A stretch of 64,000 nt of DNA from Pontibacter sp. SGAir0037 (lineage in GTDB: Bacteria; Bacteroidota; Bacteroidia; Cytophagales; Hymenobacteraceae), in the NCBI RefSeq assembly GCF_005491705.1, contig NZ_CP028092.1:4650001-4714000 (forward strand). The letters are read 5' to 3'. Positions 52,446 through 60,973 of the stretch are shown one piece after another (position 1 is the first letter of the stretch; each line of letters opens with the position of its first letter). The position numbers and the translations under genes are program-made. The notes under the pieces were generated by a model. The model was given only the letters and a program-made list of their open reading frames with translations, made no database searches and was not told the origin of the DNA.

Positions 52446-52480
52446 TAAGAGAGGCTGGTAGCATATACCAGCCTCTCTTA
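52446..52480. terminator. Bidirectional terminator
   Basis: TAAGAGAGGCTGGTA (52446-52460) pairs perfectly with TACCAGCCTCTCTTA (52466-52480) around GCATA. It sits between the converging membrane-protein and helicase genes. Confidence 0.8.
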
Positions 52481-52491
52481 TAAGATAGCTG

Positions 52492-53844
52492 CTATCGCCG
52501 TCGACCTCCCTTTTTCTTGGTTTTTTGCCAGAAGGAGTTTTTGGGATCGCCTTTGCTTTTAGCTGGTTTTGCTTTGGGAATAGCTTTCTTCTCATGAAAG
52601 GCCCCTTTAAAGTCCGGGTTTGCCAGGCGCTTCTGGTGGTCAATGTCGCGGGCTATTTCCTGTTGCTCATCAAAAGGAGTAGGATGTATCTCTACCTCTT
52701 CAGGTAAAGGTTCCTGCGGAATCTCCATCCTGATCACTTTCTCTATTTTCCGAACGTGGTACATCTCCGCCTCATTCGCAAATGTTATAGCAGCGCCTTC
52801 GTTCTCGGCGCGTCCTGTGCGGCCAATGCGGTGTACATAATCTTCGTAAACAAACGGAACATCAAAATTAATAACGTGGCTCACCAGGCTTACATCTATA
52901 CCTCTGGATGCCACATCGGTAGCTACTAAAAAGCGCACCTCGCCGCTTTTAAAAGCTTCCATTGAGTTGATGCGGGTATTCTGCCCTTTGTTGCCATGTA
53001 TAGCCCGTACTTCTCCGTATTCTTTCCGCTCTAAGAACTTGGCTACGTTTTCTGCGTTTTTCTTGCTGCGGGTGAAGATAATAACCCGGTTAAAAGACTC
53101 TTTATCTTTTAGCAAGTACTCCAGCATCGCAATTTTAGTGCGCAGGTTTGGTACCTGGTACAGTACCTGGCTTACTGTTTCTACAGGTGTTGCCTGGGGC
53201 GTGATTTCTATGCGCAGTGGAAACTCCAAGAACTCTTCTGATAGTTCTACCACTTTATCGTGCATGGTAGCTGAGAAAAGCAGGTTCTGGCGCTTGCGCG
53301 GAATTACTTCCAGTAGCTGGCGTATCTGGGGCATAAAACCCATATCCATCATCTTGTCTGCCTCATCCAGTACCAGTGTCTTTAGTTCTTTTAAAACCAA
53401 TTCGCCTTTCAGGTAAAGTTCCAGCAGCCGTTTAGGAGTAGATACTATAATATCCAATCCCTTGCTGATTATTTCGATTTGGGTTTTAGGACCAAGCCCC
53501 CCGTATATAGCTGTATAGCGAAGGTCGGTATACTTGGCCAGCACACCGATGTTCTCTTCTATCTGCATGGCCAGTTCACGCGTAGGAGCCAGTATAAGCG
53601 CACGCGGATTCATTCCCTGGGCATACTTTACTTTCATCAGGATAGGCAGCAGGTAGGCTGCTGTTTTACCTGTGCCTGTCTGCGCAATGCCGAACAGGTC
53701 GTGCCCGGCCAGCGCCTGCGGTATAGCCTGCTGTTGTATAGGCGTTGGTTTTTCATAGCCAGCTTCTTCAATAGCATTTAGTAACTGCTTGTTTAGCTTA
53801 AAATCTTCAAATGTGGTTACTTCTTTTTCTGCTTCTTCTGCCAT
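52492..53844 (-). CDS. DEAD-box RNA helicase
   Basis: The 450-residue protein unwinds RNA. It has the Q motif FEDFKLNKQLLNAIEEAGYE, Walker A GIAQTGTGKTAAYLLPIL, LILAPTRELAMQ, the DEAD box LVLDEADKMMDMGF, LLFSATMHD and, in the second domain, ATDVASRGIDVSLVSHVINF and YVHRIGRTGRA. A basic tail (KTKKKGGRRR) follows. This is the RhlE/DeaD-like kind found in all Bacteroidota. No substrate can be inferred from the sequence. Confidence 0.95.
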   Translation of the reverse strand: MAEEAEKEVTTFEDFKLNKQLLNAIEEAGYEKPTPIQQQAIPQALAGHDLFGIAQTGTGKTAAYLLPILMKVKYAQGMNPRALILAPTRELAMQIEENIGVLAKYTDLRYTAIYGGLGPKTQIEIISKGLDIIVSTPKRLLELYLKGELVLKELKTLVLDEADKMMDMGFMPQIRQLLEVIPRKRQNLLFSATMHDKVVELSEEFLEFPLRIEITPQATPVETVSQVLYQVPNLRTKIAMLEYLLKDKESFNRVIIFTRSKKNAENVAKFLERKEYGEVRAIHGNKGQNTRINSMEAFKSGEVRFLVATDVASRGIDVSLVSHVINFDVPFVYEDYVHRIGRTGRAENEGAAITFANEAEMYHVRKIEKVIRMEIPQEPLPEEVEIHPTPFDEQQEIARDIDHQKRLANPDFKGAFHEKKAIPKAKPAKSKGDPKNSFWQKTKKKGGRRR

Positions 53845-53889
53845 GGCTCTTGTCTTTTGTAAGGATACTGTTTTGCAAAAGTACAGCTT

Positions 53890-54012
53890 TTAATCTTCTT
53901 CGTCATCGTCTTTGCTCAGTACATAGCCTGAGGCTGCCTGAGAGAAAACTGATGCTCCATTTTCTGATGCTGCTGAAGAGGTTGATGTAAGCTTGTACTG
54001 CGCAGGTAGCAT
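53890..54012 (-). CDS. Possible 40-residue protein or gene remnant
   Basis: Upstream of the helicase gene on the same strand an open frame reads MLPAQYKLTSTSSAASENGA then SVFSQAASGYVLSKDDDEED. The frame stays open for about 30 more codons upstream (e.g. QQNIGVSLKRLQPNAFALPA) to a stop, but without ATG. The composition and acidic end look like protein rather than random sequence. It may be a small gene or the 3' end of a decayed gene. The evidence is the open frame alone. Confidence 0.3.
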   Translation of the reverse strand: MLPAQYKLTSTSSAASENGASVFSQAASGYVLSKDDDEED

Positions 54013-54119
54013 ATCTGTTGCAGGTAAAGCAAAAGCATTTGGCTGCAGCCTTTTAAGAGAAACTCCTATATTCTGCTGTTTTCCTATTCTTTCACAGCTG
54101 CGTCGCGTATCTTAGCAAC

Positions 54120-55454
54120 ATGAAATCAACTCTCATAAAGAACGCACAGATTGTAAACGAAGGCGCTGTAATGGTTGCCGATGTATTGGTAAAAGAAGGG
54201 CGCATTGCTCAAATTGGAAAGAATATAATAGCTGATGCTGATGGCGTGATAGATGCGACGGGCCTGTTCCTGCTGCCGGGTGTGATAGATGATCAGGTGC
54301 ATTTCCGGGAGCCGGGTTTAACGCATAAAGCTACCATTGCCTCTGAAGCAAGGGCAGCTGTGGCAGGAGGCGTAACATCTTTTATGGAAATGCCTAATAC
54401 AGTGCCCAATGCTGTTACACAGGAGTTGCTGGAAGATAAGTTTCACATTGCTGCCGAAAGTTCGCTGGCAAACTACTCTTTCTTTATGGGAGCTACCAAC
54501 GACAACCTGGCAGAGGTGCTGCTTACGAACCCGAATACCGTTTGCGGAATTAAAATCTTTATGGGCTCTTCAACCGGAAATATGCTGGTAGATAATGCCG
54601 AGACACTGGAGCAGATCTTTTCTAAAGCTAAGTTGCCTATAGCGGTGCACTGCGAGGATGAGCAAACAATCCGCGACAACATGGCCATCTATGAAGAAAA
54701 GTATGGAGAAGATATTCCGGTAAAGTGTCATCCGGAAATACGGAATGAAGCAGCCTGTTTTAAATCTTCTTTTATGGCTGTAAAACTGGCAGAGAAGCAT
54801 CATACGCGCCTGCACATTCTGCATATCTCTACAGAAGAGGAACTGAAGCTTTTCCGTAACGATATCCCGTTAGACCAGAAGCGAATTACTGCGGAAGTAT
54901 GCGTGCATCACCTATGGTTCGATAAAGAGGATTACGATACGCTCGGAACACAGATAAAGTGTAACCCTGCTGTTAAAGAGGCGCGCCACAAGCAGCGCCT
55001 CCTGCAAGGCCTGCTGGACGATAAGCTGGATGTTATTGCTACCGATCATGCGCCGCATACATGGGAAGAAAAACAGGGCAAGTATAAAAAAGCACCTTCG
55101 GGAGTGCCGTTGGTGCAGCACTCGCTCCAGATGATGCTGGAGTTTGTAAAGCAAGGTAAACTGACGGTAGAAAAGATGGTAGAGAAAATGAGCCATGCGC
55201 CTGCCGTACTATTTAATATAAGAGAACGAGGGTTTATAAGAGAAGGCTATTGGGCTGACCTGGTGTTGGTGGATGTAAATAAACCTTATACAGTTGGTAA
55301 AGACAATGTGTACTACCAATGCGGCTGGTCACCTTTCGAAGGCCATACGTTTGGCAGCAGCATTACCCATACCTTTGTATCGGGTCATCTTGCTTTTGCC
55401 AACGGAGCATTCGATGAAAGTAGAAAAGGGGAGAGACTTTTGTTTGACAGATAA
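54120..55454 (+). CDS. pyrC: Dihydroorotase (class I type)
   Basis: The 444-residue metal-dependent amidohydrolase closes the ring of carbamoyl aspartate in pyrimidine synthesis. It has PGVIDDQVHFREPGLTHKA, the lysine region CGIKIFMGSSTGNML, PIAVHCEDEQ, LHILHISTEEE and VIATDHAPHTWEEK. In most class I enzymes the first motif is HxH; here the first histidine is Gln (D-Q-V-H-F-R, codon CAG), leaving one ligand changed. All other ligands are present. The gene overlaps nothing and is followed after 15 bases by a small gene. Confidence 0.92.
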   Translation: MKSTLIKNAQIVNEGAVMVADVLVKEGRIAQIGKNIIADADGVIDATGLFLLPGVIDDQVHFREPGLTHKATIASEARAAVAGGVTSFMEMPNTVPNAVTQELLEDKFHIAAESSLANYSFFMGATNDNLAEVLLTNPNTVCGIKIFMGSSTGNMLVDNAETLEQIFSKAKLPIAVHCEDEQTIRDNMAIYEEKYGEDIPVKCHPEIRNEAACFKSSFMAVKLAEKHHTRLHILHISTEEELKLFRNDIPLDQKRITAEVCVHHLWFDKEDYDTLGTQIKCNPAVKEARHKQRLLQGLLDDKLDVIATDHAPHTWEEKQGKYKKAPSGVPLVQHSLQMMLEFVKQGKLTVEKMVEKMSHAPAVLFNIRERGFIREGYWADLVLVDVNKPYTVGKDNVYYQCGWSPFEGHTFGSSITHTFVSGHLAFANGAFDESRKGERLLFDR

Positions 55455-55469
55455 GGAGGAGCGTGTTGT

Positions 55470-55838
55470 ATGGATTTAGAAAGATTTAAACAGCTTCATG
55501 CTTATTTTTCGCAGCAGGATTTGCCGGAAGGTGCCAGGGAAACAGAAGAATACGAAGCCTATACAGATGCTATCCATGAGAATGAAGAATGCTATAACTG
55601 GGCAACAGCTGAAAAGCTCAAGAGTAAAGGCTTCGACTACGAAAGCTATTGTTGCCTGATGATGGCCGATAATGTGTATAGCAGTTTGGATGATGCAGGG
55701 GAAATCCGCTATGGTGATCCGAGTGTTATCATCAATAAATGGGATGAGGGACTTTACGGAATCCCGATACATGACGGCGGAAGCTCCATGGTGCTGATTC
55801 ACTACTGCCCCTGGTGCGGAAAAAAGATTGCTGAATAA
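55470..55838 (+). CDS. Small protein with C-terminal Cys pair (DUF6980-like)
   Basis: The 122-residue acidic protein has no signal peptide. It contains YESYCCLMMADNVYSSLDDA, KWDEGLYGIPIHDGGSSMVL and ends IHYCPWCGKKIAE, where CxxC at about residues 114-117 could bind zinc or be redox-active. From memory the CPWCG ending and length fit DUF6980. The family function is unknown. It lies 15 bases after pyrC and probably shares its transcript. Confidence 0.72.
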   Translation: MDLERFKQLHAYFSQQDLPEGARETEEYEAYTDAIHENEECYNWATAEKLKSKGFDYESYCCLMMADNVYSSLDDAGEIRYGDPSVIINKWDEGLYGIPIHDGGSSMVLIHYCPWCGKKIAE

Positions 55839-55915
55839 GCTTCTTTTAATCAGTTGGTTGGCGCTTGCGTTAGCCAAAACTGATAAATTTTTAAGCAAAA
55901 AGTGAGGCTAAGATA

Positions 55916-55945
55916 TTGCATTATGTTATTTCCTGTGTATATTTG
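55916..55945 (+). promoter_or_regulatory. Promoter of tRNA-His
   Basis: TTG (55916-55918), 19 bases, then TATATTTG (55938-55945), an exact Bacteroidota housekeeping promoter. The tRNA begins 18 bases after the box. Confidence 0.8.
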
Positions 55946-55963
55946 CACACTCAAATGAGACAC

Positions 55964-56041
55964 GGTGGTTGTAGCTCAGTCGGTTAGAGCACCAGATTGT
56001 GATTCTGGGGGTCGTGGGTTCGAGCCCCATCTTCCACCCCA
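55964..56041 (+). tRNA. tRNA-His (GTG anticodon)
   Basis: The sequence folds as a cloverleaf with D arm GCTC/GAGC, anticodon stem CCAGA/TCTGG with loop TTGTGAT (anticodon GTG), T arm GTGGG-TTCGAGC-CCCAT and an encoded CCA end. G at 55964 is the extra G-1 of histidine tRNAs and faces C73. The acceptor stem GTGGTTG/CTTCCAC has two facing T-T positions (5-68, 6-67). A promoter precedes it and a terminator hairpin follows directly. Confidence 0.95.
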
Positions 56042-56074
56042 AGCCCTTGAAGCTGAAACTTCAAGGGCTTTTTT
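56041..56074 (+). terminator. Terminator after tRNA-His
   Basis: AAGCCCTTGAAG (56041-56052) pairs with CTTCAAGGGCTT (56059-56070) and a T6 run follows. The stem begins at the tRNA's last base. Confidence 0.9.
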
Positions 56075-56159
56075 ATTTAACTTTGCTGAGGAACAGAAGA
56101 GGGCGGATGCTAATTGTCGCAGCTCTCAACCTATAAATTAAACTCTTAACCAGTATAAG

Positions 56160-57086
56160 ATGAGCTTACTCGTTGTTGGTTCTATGGCTTTTGATGCCTT
56201 GGAGACACCTTTCGGAAAAACAGATAAAATTGTAGGTGGCGCAGCTACTTATATTTCGCTTTCAGCTTCTTATTTTGTGAAGCCTGTTAATGTTGTATCA
56301 GTAGTGGGCGGCGATTTCGATCAGGACCATATCGGCCTGATGCATACGCGTGAAATCAGCACCGAAGGGGTACAGATGAAGGAAAACGAAAAATCTTTCT
56401 TTTGGTCTGGCCGCTACTTTAACGACATGAACAGCCGTGAAACACTGGTAACAGAACTTAATGTATTGGGCGATTTCGATCCTGTTATACCTGAAAGTTA
56501 CCAGGGGTGTGAGTACCTGATGCTGGGAAATCTGGCGCCACAGGTACAGCGTACTGTGCTGGAACGCCTAACAAAACGCCCGAAGCTGATCGTGATGGAC
56601 ACGATGAACTTCTGGATGGACATTGCACTGGATGAGTTGAAGCAGACAATAGCCCTGGTGGATGTTCTTTCTATCAACGATGAGGAAGCACGCCAACTGA
56701 GCGGTGATTATTCTTTGGTGAAAGCCGCTAAAAAAATCATGGCTATGGGGCCTAAATTTCTGATCATCAAAAAAGGTGAACACGGAGCTCTGCTATTCCA
56801 CGAAGATAAGGTGTTCTTTGCGCCTGCGCTGCCATTAGAAGAAGTATTTGACCCGACCGGAGCCGGAGATACGTTTGCAGGAGGTTTTATCGGTTATATT
56901 GCCAGCACAGGCGATACCAGCTTCGAAAACATGAAGCGTGCTATCATTCATGGATCTGCACTTGCTTCTTTCTGTGTTGAAAAATTTGGTACAGAGCGGC
57001 TTATTAATTTAAGCCAGGAGGAAATAGATAGCCGGGTGCAGCAATTTGTTAATCTGGTTGCTTTTAATGCTGAACTGCCGCAATAG
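56160..57086 (+). CDS. PfkB family carbohydrate kinase
   Basis: The 308-residue protein has the ribokinase fold: MSLLVVGSMAFDALETPFGK, the Gly-rich VGGAATYISLSASYF and the ATP/catalytic motif EVFDPTGAGDTFAGGFIGYI with the base aspartate in GAGD. FLIIKKGEHGALLF lies in between. The substrate cannot be told. The gene may be co-transcribed with nothing else; a weak hairpin at 57113 follows. It resembles the sugar kinases annotated generally as PfkB in Cytophagales. Confidence 0.9.
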   Translation: MSLLVVGSMAFDALETPFGKTDKIVGGAATYISLSASYFVKPVNVVSVVGGDFDQDHIGLMHTREISTEGVQMKENEKSFFWSGRYFNDMNSRETLVTELNVLGDFDPVIPESYQGCEYLMLGNLAPQVQRTVLERLTKRPKLIVMDTMNFWMDIALDELKQTIALVDVLSINDEEARQLSGDYSLVKAAKKIMAMGPKFLIIKKGEHGALLFHEDKVFFAPALPLEEVFDPTGAGDTFAGGFIGYIASTGDTSFENMKRAIIHGSALASFCVEKFGTERLINLSQEEIDSRVQQFVNLVAFNAELPQ

Positions 57087-57112
57087 CAGATATTTATAAA
57101 AGTTATACTTGC

Positions 57113-57142
57113 AAAGGGAGGCGAATGCTTCCCTTTTTTTAT
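57113..57142 (+). terminator. Terminator after the PfkB kinase
   Basis: AAAGGGAGGC pairs with GCTTCCCTTT (one G·U pair), followed by a T run TTTTTTT. It lies 27 bases after the stop. Confidence 0.75.
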
Positions 57143-57209
57143 GGCTAAAACCGTAACAAAGCAGGCAGGTCGGTGGTAAAAGAAACTAGACTAATGAAAG
57201 GAGAAGATT

Positions 57210-57440
57210 ATGACTGAGGATAATAATAAAAATAAAGAGCGGCTGCAGAAGCAGTCTGAACGCCAGGCAACTGGCTTAATTGAGAACAAGCGCCAGCAGG
57301 AAGGCTATACTGATAAACTGGCGGTAGATCCATCGAAAAGATCTGTACAGGCAAGCGATTCTAAAGTACAGAACCCGATGCGAAACCTGGCAAAAGGTGG
57401 TAATAATACCAACATCAAACATAAATCAGGCGGATCCTGA
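57210..57440 (+). CDS. Small hydrophilic protein of unknown function
   Basis: The 76-residue protein is charged and without hydrophobic stretches: MTEDNNKNKERLQKQSERQA, TGLIENKRQQEGYTDKLAVD, ending NTNIKHKSGGS. It looks disordered. The ATG has AAAGGAGAAG eight bases upstream, a good initiation region, and a long perfect terminator follows, so I accept it as a gene. I do not recognise the family. Confidence 0.65.
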   Translation: MTEDNNKNKERLQKQSERQATGLIENKRQQEGYTDKLAVDPSKRSVQASDSKVQNPMRNLAKGGNNTNIKHKSGGS

Positions 57441-57452
57441 TCTGTAAAGCGA

Positions 57453-57512
57453 TCCTATAAAACAAGAGCGGAAGACTGTAACAGTCTTCCGCTCTTGTTT
57501 TATAGGACATTT
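57453..57512 (+). terminator. Very long perfect terminator
   Basis: Twenty-seven bases (57453-57479, TCCTATAAAACAAGAGCGGA...) are repeated in inverted form at 57481-57507, with only one base between the arms. GTTTTATAGG follows on the plus strand. It lies 13 bases after the 76-residue gene. Confidence 0.85.
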
Positions 57513-57566
57513 CCTATTTAAAATCAGGGCTAATTTTTATATTTACGTTTCTTTCACCAATTTTTT

Positions 57567-58799
57567 ATGCAGGAAACAAACGTATGTATACTGGGGGCTG
57601 GCCCAGGTGGGGCAACGGCGGCCCTTCATTTAGCAAATAAAGGTATCCCCTCTGTTCTGGTTGATAAAGCTATTTTTCCGAGAGACAAAATCTGTGGTGA
57701 TGCTTTAAGCGGCAAGGTGGTAAGTGAGCTAAAGCGGATCGCGCCCGAACTGCCCGAAGCCCTTAGTAAACAACCAATCCAGGTGCCGTCGTGGGGTATA
57801 CAGTTTGTGTCGCCGGGTGGGCAGAAGCTGGATGTGCCCTTTGTGTACAACTATAATACAGAGCGCGATTTGCCGGCCGGTTATATTGCCAAGCGAGTAG
57901 ACTTTGATAATTTCCTGATAGAAGAAGTAAGAAAAAGACCGGAGATTACCTTCCTGGAAGGCGTCGACATTACAAGTACTGAAAGAAAAGCCGGAGGGAT
58001 ATTGCTTACTGACAGCAAAGGAACACATATCCAGACAAAGCTGCTGATTGCCTCCAATGGAGCACACTCTTCTTTTGCCAGGCATTTTGCCGGCATGCAG
58101 CAGGAGCCGAGCCATTATTCAGCTGGCCTCAGGGCTTATTACAAAAATGTAAGCGGCCTGCACGATCATAATTTTATTGAGCTTCATTTCTTTAAAGGCT
58201 TTTTGCCTGGTTACTTCTGGATATTTCCATTGCCAGATGGCTACGCAAACGTGGGAGTAGGCATGTTGAGCGAAGCTGTGAGTAAGAAAAAGGTAAACCT
58301 GAAAAAGGAAATGCTGCACATGATTGCAACACATCCCGAGCTTAAAAAGCGTTTCGAACATGCAGAACTGGTAGATAGCATTAAGGGATATGGTTTACCT
58401 CTGGGCTCTAAAAAAAGAGTGATTTCAGGTGATAATTATATGCTAGTCGGCGATGCTGCCTCCCTGATCGATCCTTTTACCGGAGAAGGAATCAGCAATG
58501 CCATGATCAGTGGCCGATGGGCCGCGGCGCAGGCAGAGCAGTGCCTGCAGCAGCAAAATTTTTCAGCTGCTTTTATGCAAGGCTACGACAAATCGGTTTA
58601 CAACAGGCTTTGGAAAGAATTAAAGCTTAGCCACCAAATGCTAAAAATGCTTCACTACCCTTGGCTATTTAACCAGGTAGCCAACAAGGCAGTTAAAAAC
58701 AAAGCTTTGGCAGAAACTATTTCGTGTATGTTTACAGATATAGATCTGCGGGAAAGATTAAAGCAGCCTTCTTTTTATTTTAAATTACTTTTTAACTAA
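57567..58799 (+). CDS. Geranylgeranyl-reductase family flavoprotein
   Basis: The 410-residue FAD-dependent protein has the Rossmann motif VCILGAGPGGATAALHLAN, the CGDALSGKVV segment, and the FAD-binding GDAASLIDPFTGEGISNAMI near residue 300. SGLHDHNFIELHFFKGFLPG and YFWIFPLPDGYANVGVGML lie in the middle. This is the geranylgeranyl reductase/ChlP-like group, which reduces isoprenoid chains, but close relatives act on other substrates. It ends 4 bases inside the converging M61 gene. Confidence 0.85.
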   Translation: MQETNVCILGAGPGGATAALHLANKGIPSVLVDKAIFPRDKICGDALSGKVVSELKRIAPELPEALSKQPIQVPSWGIQFVSPGGQKLDVPFVYNYNTERDLPAGYIAKRVDFDNFLIEEVRKRPEITFLEGVDITSTERKAGGILLTDSKGTHIQTKLLIASNGAHSSFARHFAGMQQEPSHYSAGLRAYYKNVSGLHDHNFIELHFFKGFLPGYFWIFPLPDGYANVGVGMLSEAVSKKKVNLKKEMLHMIATHPELKKRFEHAELVDSIKGYGLPLGSKKRVISGDNYMLVGDAASLIDPFTGEGISNAMISGRWAAAQAEQCLQQQNFSAAFMQGYDKSVYNRLWKELKLSHQMLKMLHYPWLFNQVANKAVKNKALAETISCMFTDIDLRERLKQPSFYFKLLFN

Positions 58800-60520
58800 A
58801 ACTCCTGCTTCAGCCACTGTTTAAAGTTCTGCTTTTCCTGGTCTGATGCATCATTTCTTTTTTCGATAGTGTACTTGGAGTAGTAAGAAGCTTGCTGAGC
58901 CTGTAACTGTACTTCACGAAGTTTTTTATCTCTGAATAAAGTAAGGGTTACAGGCTTTGTGCTATCTGCATCTGCCAGTAGTGGCTGAAGGTTCTGCTCT
59001 AGTTTACGGCTGTTCAGAGCAATCAGCTCATCATCTATACTTAAATATGCACTGGCAGGAGATTGGGGTGCAATGGCGGTTACCTTTGTTGCTTGTGCAT
59101 CGGCGATGGTTTTAAAGCCATATAGTTGTTCGTATAAAAGAGGGCTTGGTGTTTCTTTTAAAGCACAGCCCACAAAGCCAAGCGCTTTATTTAAAGCCTC
59201 TTCTATAGGTGCGTTGCCATAAATGTATTTTTGGAAATAGTCGGCAAAAGGTTTTTGAGCCACCTCTTCTACTAACTGCTCATAATCCTGTTCTGTATAC
59301 CCTATATCTTTCTTACCAAACTCCTGCCAGAGCTTTTGCATAACTGTGTCTAGGGAAGCGGTATTGTTGGTGGCCTGCCGTATTTGCAGGTCGAGCAGCA
59401 AAGCCGTTAAGGCACCTTTTACATAAATAGAGACTTTCCGGTCCGGGATACCTGCTTTGTAGCCGTCAAGCCATAAATCAAAAGAAGAATCAGCTACAGA
59501 AAGGCCATGGCGGCTATAGTCGGCAAAGTAGCGCTGAAGCGTTGTGTTAAGTTCTTCAAAGTATTGCTCTGCTGTAAAGACGGATGCCCTTGCCAACATG
59601 TAGTCGCCGTAGTAGGTGGTAATGCCTTCTGCTATATAACCGGTTCTAAAGTAATTTTCGCGGGCATAATGGTAAGGCTGCATTTCCTTTGGCCGTATCT
59701 TCTTAATGTTCCAGGTGTGGAAAAGCTCGTGAGAACTTACACCTATAAACTCTTTATATAGTGCAGGTGTCATGAGTAATTCACCAGGGCCAAGTGTAAT
59801 AACCGTAGAATTGAGGTGTTCCACACCATGGTAGTAACGGTAAGGCAGTATCTGGTTTAAGTAGTGGTACGCCGTTACAGGAAAATCTCTAAAGACTTCT
59901 AGTTGCTCTTGTGTGAAAGCCGTAAAATCATTCTTGATCTTTTCCCAGTCAGGCAGGCATTCTCCCTGTATCCAGATATGGAAAGGTATCTCGTTTACAT
60001 AGAAAACGATGTGTTTAAGCGAGCTGCTCGCAATCAGAGGGCTGTCCACCAACGCATCGTAGTTTGCGGCCTCCAGCAGGTGATGCTTTACCTCCTGTAA
60101 ACCGCAGGCAACCTGCCAGTCGTCTGGTAAATCTAATTGTAGCTGGCACGGCTGATGTTCCTGCCCTTCTACGGCCATTAAACAGTTAATGCCGTTCAGG
60201 TAAAGCTGTTCTTCATCCAGCCACGATCCTCCTGCATCCATTTGCCTGGCAAAGAAGCTGTAGTTTACCTGGATGGCTGTAGCGCCTTCAGGCTTTATAA
60301 GCCATTTGTCTTTCGTTACTTTTTTAATTGGAATCTCTTTATCTCCGGCTTTAGCTGTAACCTCTTTTAGTTTTTGGGCGAAGTGTTGCAGCTCATAGCG
60401 CCCAGGGCGCCAAGCAGGTAGCTGTAGGTAAAGATGCTCCTGTGTTATCTGAGCTATGCTGATGGTAATATCTACAAAATGGGTAAGCGGGTTGATATAT
60501 GCAATGTGGTAGTGTATCAT
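58796..60520 (-). CDS. M61 family metallopeptidase (glycyl aminopeptidase type)
   Basis: The 574-residue protein has the M61 N-terminal beta domain (LPAWRPGRYELQHFAQKLKE), the zinc motif SSHELFHTWNIKKIRP (HELFH) with downstream ligand region GYIAEGITTYYGDYMLARA, and a C-terminal PDZ domain (TKVTAIAPQSPASAYLSIDD). M61 enzymes are glycyl aminopeptidases. No signal peptide is visible, so it should be cytosolic. It overlaps the flavoprotein gene end by 4 bases. Confidence 0.92.
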   Translation of the reverse strand: MIHYHIAYINPLTHFVDITISIAQITQEHLYLQLPAWRPGRYELQHFAQKLKEVTAKAGDKEIPIKKVTKDKWLIKPEGATAIQVNYSFFARQMDAGGSWLDEEQLYLNGINCLMAVEGQEHQPCQLQLDLPDDWQVACGLQEVKHHLLEAANYDALVDSPLIASSSLKHIVFYVNEIPFHIWIQGECLPDWEKIKNDFTAFTQEQLEVFRDFPVTAYHYLNQILPYRYYHGVEHLNSTVITLGPGELLMTPALYKEFIGVSSHELFHTWNIKKIRPKEMQPYHYARENYFRTGYIAEGITTYYGDYMLARASVFTAEQYFEELNTTLQRYFADYSRHGLSVADSSFDLWLDGYKAGIPDRKVSIYVKGALTALLLDLQIRQATNNTASLDTVMQKLWQEFGKKDIGYTEQDYEQLVEEVAQKPFADYFQKYIYGNAPIEEALNKALGFVGCALKETPSPLLYEQLYGFKTIADAQATKVTAIAPQSPASAYLSIDDELIALNSRKLEQNLQPLLADADSTKPVTLTLFRDKKLREVQLQAQQASYYSKYTIEKRNDASDQEKQNFKQWLKQEF

Positions 60521-60714
60521 CTTTAATGCAGCGATTTAAGAACCGGGAAATAACTTCTTCTTACGTAAGCGAAGGAAGAAAAATATGTTCAAAGTAAAAA
60601 GCAGTGCAGTAGTAGCATGGGAGGTTTTATAAAATAAGCAGTGGTTCTGAGGCAGGTGCGGGTTAGTATTGTAAAGAGTTCAGATATATTTCAGTAAAAA
60701 TTAAGCGGATACCG

Positions 60715-60745
60715 TTGCTATTTTAGAAAAGGTTCCCTACTTTTG
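60715..60745 (+). promoter_or_regulatory. Promoter of rpmH
   Basis: TTG (60715-60717), 20 bases, then TACTTTTG (60738-60745). Both elements match the Bacteroidota housekeeping pattern, 28 bases before the rpmH ATG. Confidence 0.8.
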
Positions 60746-60773
60746 CAGGCCATAATAAAACCATTGGCAGACG

Positions 60774-60932
60774 ATGAAAAGAACATTCCAGCCTTCTCAG
60801 AGAAAAAGAAGAAACAAACACGGTTTCAGATCTAGAATGGAAACCGCTAACGGTAGAAGAGTATTGGCCAGCAGAAGAGCCAAAGGCAGAAAGAGACTTA
60901 CTGTTTCTGACGAAAGAAGACATAAGGCTTAA
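60774..60932 (+). CDS. rpmH: 50S ribosomal protein bL34
   Basis: The 52-residue protein [20 protein letters not shown]... ends ...[15 protein letters not shown]. The core RTFQPSxRKRxNKHGFRxRM and [19 protein letters not shown] is bL34 of the large subunit. It lies 41 bases before rnpA on the same strand, the classic rpmH-rnpA pair. Confidence 0.97.
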   Translation: MKRTFQPSQRKRRNKHGFRSRMETANGRRVLASRRAKGRKRLTVSDERRHKA

Positions 60933-60973
60933 TTAAATTGTGTGCTTTGTCTGGCACGGAGCCGCTCAATTGA

